From assembly GCA_008933765.1 (NCBI GenBank), contig WBUK01000004.1:124001-188000 (forward strand): 64,000 bases of DNA, read 5' to 3'. The translations under genes and the position numbers were made by a program. This document shows, piece by piece, positions 53,906 through 62,735 of the stretch. Source of the DNA: Ignavibacteriaceae bacterium. GTDB taxonomy: Bacteria; Bacteroidota; Ignavibacteria; Ignavibacteriales; Ignavibacteriaceae. The notes below the pieces were generated by a model, which was not told the DNA's origin, did not search any database, and saw nothing but the letters and a program-made list of their open reading frames with translations. Within the stretch, counting starts at the first letter, position 1. Each line of letters starts with the position of its first letter.

Positions 53906-55953
53906 GAAAGAGTTATCCATTAGGAGCAACCGTTGCCGCCGACGGCTCGGGGGTTAACTTCTCCGTTTACTCCCGTAACGCCACGATGGTTGAACTGTTG
54001 CTTTTCAGCTCACCGGAGGCGCCAACTCCCTCCGATATTATCCGGATGAACATCCCCAACAACAGAAGCTACTACTACTGGCACTGCTTCGTTCCGGGGG
54101 TAAGGGCGGGGCAGGTGTATGCTTACCGCGTTCACGGTCCGTATAAACCGGAAGAAGGGCTGAAGTTCGACCCCGAAAAGGTGCTGATTGATCCATACTC
54201 ACATCTTTTAACCGATAACCTTTATAACCGTGAGGCGGCTCGCAAACCCGGAAGCAACCTCGGCTCTTCCCTCAGAAGCGTTGTCGTCGATTTTTCAGAT
54301 TACGACTGGGAGGGGGATACCCCGCTTAACCGCAACGGCAACCGAACCGTAATCTACGAGCTTCATGTTAAGGGCTTCACCGCCAACCCCAACTCCGGCG
54401 TTAAAGATGCGCACCGCGGCACCTACAGGGGGCTGATTGAAAAAATACCCTACCTGAAAGAGCTGGGCGTAACCGCCGTTGAGCTGCTGCCCGTGCAACA
54501 CTTCGACCCGAACGATGTGCCGCCGCCTTTGGTGAACTACTGGGGATATAACCCCGTCGCTTTTTTCGCACCGCACAGAGCCTACAGCGCCGACAATTCA
54601 CTCTTTGGGCCTATTAACGAGTTCCGCGACATGGTTAAAGCCTTCCACAAAGCCGGTATGGAGGTGATTCTTGATGTGGTGTTTAACCATACCGCCGAGG
54701 GGGATGAAACGGGACCTACGCTTTCGCTGCGGGGCTTCGAAAATAAAGATTACTACATCCTCAACGATAAAAATAAGTACCTTTACGCAAACTACACCGG
54801 CTGCGGTAACACCCTGAACGCAAACCACGCCGTGGTTAAAAGGATGATTATCGATTCACTCCGCTTCTGGGTGGCTGAAATGCATGTGGATGGTTTCCGG
54901 TTCGATCTCGCCTCCGTACTTTCACGCGGGGTTGACGGCAAGCCGCTTCAGGACCCGCCAATTCTCTGGCAGATCGAGTCGAACCCCGTTCTTGCCGGCA
55001 CAAAATTGATCGCCGAAGCGTGGGATGCCGGCGGGCTGTATCAGGTCGGCTCTTTCGCCGGATATAAATGGGCTGAGTGGAACGGCAGGTTCCGTGACGA
55101 CATCAGACGCTTTGTTAAAGGTGAACCCGGGTTGGTGGAAACCGTCGCGCTTAGGATGGCGGCAAGTCCCGATATTTACACAGACCCACTGAGAGACCCC
55201 GCAAGAGGAGTGAATTTCGTAACCTGCCACGATGGCTTCACGATGAACGACCTCGTTTCGTACGATAAAAAACACAACGAGGATAACCGCGAAAACAACC
55301 GCGACGGCGCAAATGACAACTACTCATGGAACCACGGTACCGAGGGCGCAAGCAACAACCCTGCCGTTGAAACCCTGCGCAAAAAGCAGATTAAAAACTT
55401 TATGATTCTGATGTTTGCGGCTCAGGGAACGCCTTTGTTTTCGATGGGCGACGAGGTGCGTAAAACACAGCTCGGGAACAATAACGCATACTGCCACGAT
55501 AACGAAATGAATTGGTTCGACTGGGGGCTGCTCGAGAAAAACGAGGAAATTTTGCGCTTTACCAAAAAGATCATCCGTTTTACGAACGAAAACGAGATTT
55601 TTTCATGGTGTTCACCATGGATGAACGGCGGAAACTTTGGCGAATCTATCATGGATCTTCACGGGGTGGAACCGTTTAAGCCCGACCTTAGCCCCCACTC
55701 ATTAAGCCTTTGCTTCACGCTAAAAGATTTTTGGTATAATGCCTATTACCACTTCATTTTCAACAGTTTTTGGGAGCCTTTGGTCTTCCGGCTGCCCCGC
55801 TATGCCAACGCCGAAGGGTGGAAAGTGGTGGCAGATACGGGGAACGATGCCCCGTACGATTTCTTCAACCCGGGTGATGAGCCGACACTTCCCGACGATA
55901 AATATACAGCCCGTGAAAGGAGCAGTGTTATACTCCTTTCACGAATGAAATAA
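53884..55953 (+). CDS. glgX: Glycogen debranching enzyme (GlgX-like, GH13_11)
   Basis: Hydrolyses alpha-1,6 branches of partly degraded glycogen. 689 aa: an N-terminal CBM48-like domain (YPLGATVAADGSGVNFSVYS), then a GH13 barrel with VILDVVFNHTAEGDE, nucleophile Asp in VDGFRFDLASV, Glu in LIAEAWDAGG and FVTCHDGFTMNDLVSYDKKHN. Length and order match GlgX. Cytoplasmic (no signal peptide). Probably co-transcribed with the secreted amylase upstream; works with glgA at 25.3 kb. Confidence 0.95.
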   Translation: MHQHILPGKSYPLGATVAADGSGVNFSVYSRNATMVELLLFSSPEAPTPSDIIRMNIPNNRSYYYWHCFVPGVRAGQVYAYRVHGPYKPEEGLKFDPEKVLIDPYSHLLTDNLYNREAARKPGSNLGSSLRSVVVDFSDYDWEGDTPLNRNGNRTVIYELHVKGFTANPNSGVKDAHRGTYRGLIEKIPYLKELGVTAVELLPVQHFDPNDVPPPLVNYWGYNPVAFFAPHRAYSADNSLFGPINEFRDMVKAFHKAGMEVILDVVFNHTAEGDETGPTLSLRGFENKDYYILNDKNKYLYANYTGCGNTLNANHAVVKRMIIDSLRFWVAEMHVDGFRFDLASVLSRGVDGKPLQDPPILWQIESNPVLAGTKLIAEAWDAGGLYQVGSFAGYKWAEWNGRFRDDIRRFVKGEPGLVETVALRMAASPDIYTDPLRDPARGVNFVTCHDGFTMNDLVSYDKKHNEDNRENNRDGANDNYSWNHGTEGASNNPAVETLRKKQIKNFMILMFAAQGTPLFSMGDEVRKTQLGNNNAYCHDNEMNWFDWGLLEKNEEILRFTKKIIRFTNENEIFSWCSPWMNGGNFGESIMDLHGVEPFKPDLSPHSLSLCFTLKDFWYNAYYHFIFNSFWEPLVFRLPRYANAEGWKVVADTGNDAPYDFFNPGDEPTLPDDKYTARERSSVILLSRMK

Positions 55954-55994
55954 TTTTTTTTGGGGTTAGCCGTTTGCCGGAATAGTTTGCCTTG

Positions 55995-56103
55995 TTCCGA
56001 AGGGCTTGGTTTGCCAAAACGGCTCAGTTTATGCAGGAGTGGCTTAGTTTATGGCAAAACGGCTTGGTTTATGGCAAAACGGCTTGGTTTTCACCGGAAT
56101 GGC
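55995..56103. repeat. 20-bp degenerate repeat
   Basis: Repeated unit ggcttggtttatggcaaaac (20 bp), about five copies, the last two exact at 56061 and neighbours. Between convergent glgX and the barrel gene. Confidence 0.8.
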
Positions 56104-56796
56104 TCAGAATGATATGTTTACGCCCAATTGTGCGTAGAGCATATCTGTTTTTGATTTACGCGGGTGGTAGATAACCTTTCCGTGTTGGGTATCAATTTCA
56201 ACATCTTTTTCTGTCAGGTACTCGGCTTTTGTTCCGAAAAGGTACCTTACTTTCAGATCAACCATCACATTTGTGGTTTCGTTGCTGTAAACATTGAACA
56301 TGATGCCGGGTCCGCCGCCGTAGCTGAACGCCCAGTCATCAAGGTTGGTATCGCTTGCCACATCCTGATTTTGATTCGAGCCGCTTCTGCTTTGTACCGA
56401 AGTGGTGGTATAGAGGTATTGGCCGCCGGCCATCAGATCGACATAAGCCTTCAGCAGGGTGGTTGGAGTTCCGATTCTGATCAGCCCGTTAAGAGCGACA
56501 AGGTTGTTCTGCCTTGTAACATCCACTGTAAGGTCGGGGATGGTGTAGCTCCAGGGAGCTCTTCTGGTTTCGCTGCCGTAGTTAATGAAGATCAGGTTAG
56601 CACCCCACTCAACGGGTGAGCCTTTTACGGTCGGCAGGATAAGTTCGGCGCCAATTCCGTAGCCAAGTTTATCGACATTATCTTTGAACTCGCCCTGCGG
56701 AAAACCAAGAGCGAAGTTGACTCCGAGGCTCTGTGAGAAAGCAACCGATGAAAACGAGATGAATAAAAGTGTGATAAATAATTTGGTTTTTGTCAT
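56104..56796 (-). CDS. Outer membrane beta-barrel protein
   Basis: 230 aa from ATG 56796 (MTKTKLFITLLFISFSSVAF), which gives a clean signal peptide; a longer frame to 56850 would place a charged stretch before it. The mature part has eight or so amphipathic strands and ends YAQLGVNISF, with a C-terminal Phe as required for BAM. Small outer-membrane protein of the OmpW/OmpX size class; function unknown. Confidence 0.82.
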   Translation of the reverse strand: MTKTKLFITLLFISFSSVAFSQSLGVNFALGFPQGEFKDNVDKLGYGIGAELILPTVKGSPVEWGANLIFINYGSETRRAPWSYTIPDLTVDVTRQNNLVALNGLIRIGTPTTLLKAYVDLMAGGQYLYTTTSVQSRSGSNQNQDVASDTNLDDWAFSYGGGPGIMFNVYSNETTNVMVDLKVRYLFGTKAEYLTEKDVEIDTQHGKVIYHPRKSKTDMLYAQLGVNISF

Positions 56797-57184
56797 ATTC
56801 GTATCATAAATTTGAAAAAATGTATTGCGAATATAATGAAATGTTGCCATTTTGAAAGAATTGTCGGTGTTTCAGTGGGGTGAATTGTGATGTGTATCTT
56901 GTTTAGGGTAGGGGTTTTCTTTTTTCGTTTCTGTGAGTTTAGGTTTCCGTGAGTTTAGGTTGTGTTTGAATTGGGGAGTCCTGGTATTTTTTTATTTTAA
57001 TACCGTTTCAGTTCAACATGATAAAGTAATGCGCAAGGATAGTTAAAGATGGTTAAGTTTTCAAAAACTGTATATTATGCCGGTTATGCCGGAGAAAATT
57101 TGAAAGATGAGAGATTCAAATATGTTTTTTTTGCGTTGTCGGAATGGCTTTCTTTCAATAAAACCCAACAAACGGAAGAGCTCA

Positions 57185-57382
57185 ATGGGCAAAATAGTTG
57201 TTGAAGCCTTACTGCGGTTATTGATCATAATAGTGGTGGTGTTTTTCATCCGCACCGCCATGCCTGACGATAAATTCCGGCTGATTTTAACACTGTTCGC
57301 CGTAAGTGCGGGGGTTATATTTCCAAAAGCGCTTCCCGAGAACCGAAATGCTAAAAACCAAGGCTTCCGATGGGCAAAATAG
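57185..57382 (+). pseudogene. Truncated tandem copy of the small membrane protein gene
   Basis: 65 aa. Its first 46 residues are almost identical to the start of the gene at 57370 (MGKIVVEALLRLLIIIVVVF and on), then it diverges into PKALPENRNAKNQGFRWAK and stops inside the second copy. The two ATGs are 185 bp apart. It has the better ribosome site (GGAAGAG), but lacks the Cys-rich C-terminus. Product of a 5'-end duplication. Confidence 0.75.
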
Positions 57383-57681
57383 TAGTTGAAGCCTTACTGC
57401 GATTATTGATAATAATAGTGGTGGTGTTTTTCATCCGCACCGCCATGCCTGATGATAAATTTTGGCTGATTTTAACACTGTTCGCCGTAAGTGCGGGGGT
57501 AATCCTTCCCATTTGGAACTCCTACAAAAAATTCATCGCCGAAAACAAAGAAGTATTGGAAAACTCCCTCTGTTCCCGCTGCCGCCACTTCGATCGCTCC
57601 GCCGTTCTCTGCACCAAATACGAAGAGCACCCCCGCAAAGACTACATCCCCTGCGGCGGCAAAGATTTCGAACCAAGGTAA
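57370..57681 (+). CDS. Small two-helix membrane protein with Cys-rich tail
   Basis: 103 aa. Two hydrophobic helices (8-24 and about 33-48) are followed by a cytoplasmic-type tail with CSRCRHFDRSAVLCTKYEEHP and a further Cys in YIPCGGKDFEP. The four Cys in a C-x2-C ... C ... C pattern suggest a small zinc site. Family not recognised. The complete copy of a tandem pair; ends 67 bp before the stop of the convergent receiver gene. Confidence 0.72.
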   Translation: MGKIVVEALLRLLIIIVVVFFIRTAMPDDKFWLILTLFAVSAGVILPIWNSYKKFIAENKEVLENSLCSRCRHFDRSAVLCTKYEEHPRKDYIPCGGKDFEPR

Positions 57682-57747
57682 ATTATTATGTGAATTTCCT
57701 ATTTTTAATAAAATGGGAAAATATCTAAAATTTTATTAAACTTAGTT

Positions 57748-58992
57748 TTAATTAATATTTTGATTTTCTATTTTGTCGGTATATAATTTTTTGAACCTCG
57801 CTCTAATCTCTGGAGTTATCGAAGGAGTCCCTATTCGCGAACGGGAAGCATGATAACTATCCAACAAATTGTGTATGTATGGTGGTTGAAGTCTTGCGAC
57901 TCTTGTTATTTTTGACCGATTATTTTTATAAAATAAGGCTTCTCTTTTGAAAAAGATAGTCCCTCTACGAAAGTCGCATGCTAAACAAGGCTTTGAATTA
58001 TAGTTTTCCCATGGAAGGATAAATTCAAAATATAGATGGGCTTGATTTTCTAGTTTTATTTCTTTTTCAATTATTAGGAGACACTCTATTTCTATTTGTT
58101 TTTCTTGTTCATTAGTATAAAAATGTCGAATATCGCATTCAGGTGTAATAACTATATGATAAGAACCGTTAAGTCTAAATATATCCCCAGTAAATAATTT
58201 ATCATTTTTGGGGGGATTAGAATATAAAAGATTTTTAACTAACTGAGACAACCTTTCAACAGCCCTATCATCAAACTTTTTAATTTTTTCCTTTGTGAAA
58301 TCCTTTTTGATTTGCTTTTTCATCGCCTTTAATAAGGGTCCATCATTCTTAATTTTTTCCGCCACTAACCTGTTTAACACCGAAATTACACCCACTGCAG
58401 GTTCTAAAAGGTCCAATTTATTAACATATGCAAAATAATCTATCCAGTTTGTATCATTTCCATCAAGAAAATTTAATTCTTTGTTCATTGTTCTAATCAA
58501 AGCATTTAAATAATTTCTCGGAACTTTAAGAGCTTTGTTTTTATTCGCTAATTTCTTTATTCCTTTAAATATTTTTTTAGATTCTTCAATTTGATTCTTA
58601 GGTTTTCGTTCGAACCTTATTCTATCTCCAAATTTTGCGGTGAATTCTTTTTTTATTTCATCTGAAATACCCTCTTGAGAATATATATAGATAAGAGAAT
58701 ATATATCCTTTCCCCGTAAAGTGTTTTCTACAGTTAATTCTCCCGGTTCGATAAGATTCCCTTCATTTTGTGAGAGTTCATTATCATCTTGTGCGAATTT
58801 ACGATCGAATTGCCAGTCTAAAATAATTGCAACCGGCGAAGCCAAAGAATCCAATAAAACTTCAAAACGCTGAATCGAATCAACAGGTATTACGAAATAC
58901 TCCGTTGATTTTTTCAATTCATTAAATAATTTGTGTTCTTCAGATTTCTGATCAAATACCTTATCGTCCACAAAGAGTATTACACCCTCCAT
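57748..58992 (-). CDS. Receiver-domain protein with unknown C-terminal effector domain
   Basis: 414 aa. Residues 1-135 read as a receiver domain: acidic pair Asp9/Asp10 (ILFVDD), phosphoacceptor Asp59 (AIILDWQF), Ser105 (YIYSQ) and Lys130-Pro131 (ERKPKN). The rest is not a known DNA-binding output. It has a helical middle, then a beta-rich part (GDIFRLNGSYHIVITPECDI, LLIIEKEIKLENQAHLYFEF, KPCLACDFRRGTIFFKREAL). Its ATG follows the kinase stop directly (GGAGGATAAATG), so it is the last gene of the methyltransferase-kinase-receiver operon and its likely effector. AT-rich codon use suggests recent acquisition. Confidence 0.85.
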   Translation of the reverse strand: MEGVILFVDDKVFDQKSEEHKLFNELKKSTEYFVIPVDSIQRFEVLLDSLASPVAIILDWQFDRKFAQDDNELSQNEGNLIEPGELTVENTLRGKDIYSLIYIYSQEGISDEIKKEFTAKFGDRIRFERKPKNQIEESKKIFKGIKKLANKNKALKVPRNYLNALIRTMNKELNFLDGNDTNWIDYFAYVNKLDLLEPAVGVISVLNRLVAEKIKNDGPLLKAMKKQIKKDFTKEKIKKFDDRAVERLSQLVKNLLYSNPPKNDKLFTGDIFRLNGSYHIVITPECDIRHFYTNEQEKQIEIECLLIIEKEIKLENQAHLYFEFILPWENYNSKPCLACDFRRGTIFFKREALFYKNNRSKITRVARLQPPYIHNLLDSYHASRSRIGTPSITPEIRARFKKLYTDKIENQNIN

Positions 58993-61275
58993 TTATCCTC
59001 CGTTTAATATTTTGGTTTCTGGTTTTACATTAAAATTTCTTTTGGATACATCGATTACTTGTTGAAATTCAATCACGAAATTCGCCCCGTCGGTCAGTCT
59101 TTCAGATTCTTTTGTGGCAACATAAATTGTTGCATTGATCCTGTCTAAAATTTCTTTGACGATGTATAAACCTAAACCTCTCCCTTGTGCTTTCATTGAA
59201 AAAAATTCCGAAAAAATAAACAGTTCTATACCTTTTTTAACACCTGGGCCTGTATCAGCAATTGTTAGTTTCTTTTCCAATGAATCAATTTTGAATATGA
59301 TTCTTTTATTTTTACTCCCTTTCAAATTCACCCAATAAATGGCATTGTCAACAATGTTGATTAAGAATTGTAAAACTAATCCTAAATTGGTCCTTAACAT
59401 AATGTCATCATCAGCGGTAATTTCTATTTTAATTTTATTCTGAATTTCACTATCAAAATATTTCAATATTTTTTTAATTGATTGTAATAAACTAACCTCC
59501 TTAATTTCTCTTCTTTGAAACTTGAAAAGAGGTTGAATTATCTGAAGTTGTTCATACACAATTTTGATAATCTCCTGGACTTCTTTTAACATAGTTTCAG
59601 TCTCTGAGAAATCCATCCTATCACTCTTGATCTTAAGCAAACTGTTATTGATAATATTATTTAGTCTTGAGAGTAACATGAAAGTATCATGGGAAGATTT
59701 TTCAACTGCCATCCCAAGCCCTGCCAAATCTTCAACGGTTCGAAGTTTTAAGATAGTATTCTTTTGAAATTCTTCAATGCTTTTCTTAAGTTTATTAGCA
59801 GATTCAATAATTTTAAGATCGGTTCTTTCTTCTAAAGATTCTGTGAATTCTGTAATTGCGTCAGAAATTGACTGGTATGGTGCATTCGTATTTTGGGTAG
59901 ATTTTAACTCCTTATGTATTTTATCAATTTTAATTTCTGCGTGAAATATTTGTACAATCGATAGAACCACTGCTGCAAATTCGTCAAATATCCCACCAGA
60001 ATTCATCAAACCTTGCCTGCTTGATGTATCTTTTAAATCTTTATTATGCTCCTGAGAGATATATACAAAACCGACTATGTCACTATAACTAGGGTAATCA
60101 CCGGCTTTTTGAACTGATCGCAACTTATCAAGTTCCAACCAATCATATCCTTTCTCGCCAAACGGATATACTCTTACTCCATCTCTTAAAACATAAATAA
60201 AATGCTTTTTAAAAGCCTGAAGTTGTTTTCTATTAAGCTTTGAATAATCTGGCTTTTTAAGATCATTTGCGAATAACGAAAATTTAAATTCACCAACAGA
60301 TAACTTACTCTTATTGGACAGATACCCTTTCTTTTTCTTATTTAGTGCTTGAAGATCATAATTCTCTTTAGCTAAAATTTTATTGTCAAAAATTCTAATT
60401 ATCTTGGAAAAGGCTCTCATCGGGTTTTTGGAGTTGTAGATAAACTGAAGCTTCCCTTCATTATCAATCGTCCCGTACATCTCATAATCTGAATCCATTA
60501 AAATTTCTTTTAATGAATATTGGGATTCTTTAGTGATTAACTCACCCTCCCAAATCATCTTAACATTAAAATCAGAGATAATTTCCTGTTTCAATTCTTC
60601 AGCTTTTGGGTCTTCAGCAGGAATCAATTTCTCGATTGATTCAAAAACACTCCTAAAATCATCTTTAGCCCACTTTTCTCTCAAATCAGTAATTCTTATA
60701 ACCGTCCCACTCGATTTGATTAGTTCCCCATTTTGAAACTCCGTAATAGTTGGTTCTATTTCACTAAGGAGTTTATGCTTTTTTGAACCTTCATCAGTGA
60801 AAAGCGTCGGTTCATCATCATCTAAGCCTTCGAAACTTACTTCCAAACAAAATTCTGATCCTTCATCTTTTCTGGTATAAACACTTACCTTTCTTCCAAT
60901 TTTGTGAATCGCGAATCGTCCAATTCCTTTCTCACCTTGAATTGTTCGGCCAAGCTTCGTTACATTGTCCCTATTTATTTTTTTATCAAGTTTGTTAGGT
61001 GTTGCTGGTCGAAGCCACACTTCTTTCAGATCATTCAAACCCATCCCCAAACCATTGTCGATTATTTCAATTGCTTCCTCTCCACTATTTTTCGTTGAAT
61101 TGGATTGGGAACCAGAGTCGTATTTAATAGTAACTTCAGTAGCATCAGCATCGTATGAATTTTTTATTAACTCTGTAAGAGCAATTTTCCTATCGGTAAT
61201 CAATTGATCACCCAATATGCTCAACAGTCTTGCGTACGGCTCAAATTTATATTTAATTTTTTTATTTTTTGGCAC
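58993..61275 (-). CDS. GHKL ATPase fused to a histidine kinase
   Basis: 760 aa with two ATPase modules. The N-terminus is an HSP90/MORC-type GHKL ATPase: ALTELIKNSYDADAT (Glu35, Asn39), IEIIDNGLGM (Asp73), GEKGIGRFAIHKIG. A long coiled/helical middle follows. The C-terminus is a histidine-kinase core: a SSHDTFMLLSRLNNI box with candidate phosphoacceptor His near 529, then INIVDNAIYW (Asn near 643), IADTGPGV and GRGLGLYIVKEIL. No membrane segment, so the sensed signal is intracellular. Start GTG at 61273-61275 shares a base with the methyltransferase TAG (TAGTG). It would pass phosphate to Asp59 of the downstream receiver protein. Confidence 0.88.
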   Translation of the reverse strand: MPKNKKIKYKFEPYARLLSILGDQLITDRKIALTELIKNSYDADATEVTIKYDSGSQSNSTKNSGEEAIEIIDNGLGMGLNDLKEVWLRPATPNKLDKKINRDNVTKLGRTIQGEKGIGRFAIHKIGRKVSVYTRKDEGSEFCLEVSFEGLDDDEPTLFTDEGSKKHKLLSEIEPTITEFQNGELIKSSGTVIRITDLREKWAKDDFRSVFESIEKLIPAEDPKAEELKQEIISDFNVKMIWEGELITKESQYSLKEILMDSDYEMYGTIDNEGKLQFIYNSKNPMRAFSKIIRIFDNKILAKENYDLQALNKKKKGYLSNKSKLSVGEFKFSLFANDLKKPDYSKLNRKQLQAFKKHFIYVLRDGVRVYPFGEKGYDWLELDKLRSVQKAGDYPSYSDIVGFVYISQEHNKDLKDTSSRQGLMNSGGIFDEFAAVVLSIVQIFHAEIKIDKIHKELKSTQNTNAPYQSISDAITEFTESLEERTDLKIIESANKLKKSIEEFQKNTILKLRTVEDLAGLGMAVEKSSHDTFMLLSRLNNIINNSLLKIKSDRMDFSETETMLKEVQEIIKIVYEQLQIIQPLFKFQRREIKEVSLLQSIKKILKYFDSEIQNKIKIEITADDDIMLRTNLGLVLQFLINIVDNAIYWVNLKGSKNKRIIFKIDSLEKKLTIADTGPGVKKGIELFIFSEFFSMKAQGRGLGLYIVKEILDRINATIYVATKESERLTDGANFVIEFQQVIDVSKRNFNVKPETKILNGG

Positions 61276-62543
61276 TATCGTTTCTTAAAAATGAGTATAT
61301 GTTCTTTAGGATACACTTTAACACTATTCAATTCGCTTGGAGAAGTAAATCTCCCAGATATCGGGTGACGAGTTGTTGGAATCTGCTTCAATGAAATATT
61401 TCTCGTAATTCTTTTTTCTAAATAAAAACTTTCTTCTCTCATCAAACTGATCAAAATATCCGAGGTGGGTATCGTAACTTCCCTAAGCTTACTATCTCCA
61501 ACAACCATACAACAGGTTGCTCCTGGTTTTAAAATTCGATGTATTTCCTGAATTACCTGTTGCATTGAAATAAAATAATTCTCAATTTCTTTCGCAATTT
61601 TCTTATTTTTCACTGCTAATTGTGAAACAGTATCTGAGGCTAACAGACAATTTATTTCAGCTTCAATTTTTTCAGAGTAAAATGTTCCAATAAATTTTTT
61701 TCTAAATTCTCTAAGATCACTAAAAAAGTTAAACACATAACCAGATAATTGATGAATATCCGCATATTCGTAAGATGTCGCATAAGGAGGGGAGGTAATT
61801 ACAAGATCAACAGAATCATTTTCAAGTCCAGTATCCCGCGCATCTCTGAGATGAATTTCACTTTGAATATCCAATCGGTTCTTTTTACTTAGATAGCTAT
61901 GAAATTCCATGTTCTTTTTCCACATTTTTTTAATCTGATATTCAAAGAGATTGAAAGGGTCCTTAATCTGTTTCTTTGGATCAATTTGTGGTTTAGTGCT
62001 ATCTTGAAGCCAACGGCTGGAAGTTTTGAGAATGTTCGATAATCCAACTTTTAGAAAAGTCTCAAGTTCTTTATTATCTACTTCTTCGATACATTTTTTC
62101 AAATAGCCGATTTTGTTTTTCTGCTCTGGGCAAAACCAATAGTTAAGCCTCGGGTGATCGGATATATAGTATTTTTCTTCCTCGTTGTAGTTGCTAAACC
62201 ACTCTTGAATTATTTCTAATAAATTTTGATGCGAACCTGGAGCAATAGTAGTTATTTTCGATTTTGTTATCATTTCAGCAACTGGATTAACATCAAACCC
62301 AATAGACCTGTAGCCATGACTTTTTGCCTCAACCAATGTTGTCCCACAACCGGCAAATGGATCAACAATAAGACAATCCTCTGTAGCGTAGGTCTCTATC
62401 AATTTGGAAACAATCTGTGGAATAAATTTTGCAGGATACCTGTGGTAACCGTGGGTGTAGCTATCGATAGACCTGTGCCCGGCAAAAGACCACTCATCTG
62501 AACATTCGTTAACTTTACTGTTCTCAACTGCTACACTCAACAC
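61275..62543 (-). CDS. Site-specific DNA methyltransferase (SPPY type)
   Basis: 422 aa. SAM-binding DPFAGCGTTLVEAKSHGYRS (motif I, Asp61) lies before the catalytic TSPPYATSYEYAD (motif IV, near residue 247), with a long segment between, and an N-terminal HGYHRYPAKFIPQIV block. SPPY favours N4-cytosine (or N6-adenine) methylation; the target sequence cannot be predicted. No adjacent restriction endonuclease is recognisable. First gene of a tightly packed operon with the GHKL kinase and receiver protein. AT-rich like its partners. Confidence 0.9.
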   Translation of the reverse strand: MLSVAVENSKVNECSDEWSFAGHRSIDSYTHGYHRYPAKFIPQIVSKLIETYATEDCLIVDPFAGCGTTLVEAKSHGYRSIGFDVNPVAEMITKSKITTIAPGSHQNLLEIIQEWFSNYNEEEKYYISDHPRLNYWFCPEQKNKIGYLKKCIEEVDNKELETFLKVGLSNILKTSSRWLQDSTKPQIDPKKQIKDPFNLFEYQIKKMWKKNMEFHSYLSKKNRLDIQSEIHLRDARDTGLENDSVDLVITSPPYATSYEYADIHQLSGYVFNFFSDLREFRKKFIGTFYSEKIEAEINCLLASDTVSQLAVKNKKIAKEIENYFISMQQVIQEIHRILKPGATCCMVVGDSKLREVTIPTSDILISLMREESFYLEKRITRNISLKQIPTTRHPISGRFTSPSELNSVKVYPKEHILIFKKR

Positions 62544-62735
62544 AGAACTCCTCGATTATTTTATGAAAGAAAATTTTCTTTTTTTTGATTTAGAATTCAA
62601 AATATTTAACCACTAAGTTAGAAATAATTTAATTACAAAAAAAGCAATGTTGAAATTACTTATATTGCCAATTCAAATTAACTACAAATATTTTACCACA
62701 TTTTCTTATAAAAGCACCCAATCCCCCCCCCACTA

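Noticed and set aside
57748..62543. Calling the operon Detocs or a standard restriction-modification system
   Set aside because: There is no recognisable endonuclease, and the order and domain content (methyltransferase, double ATPase) differ from Detocs as I know it.
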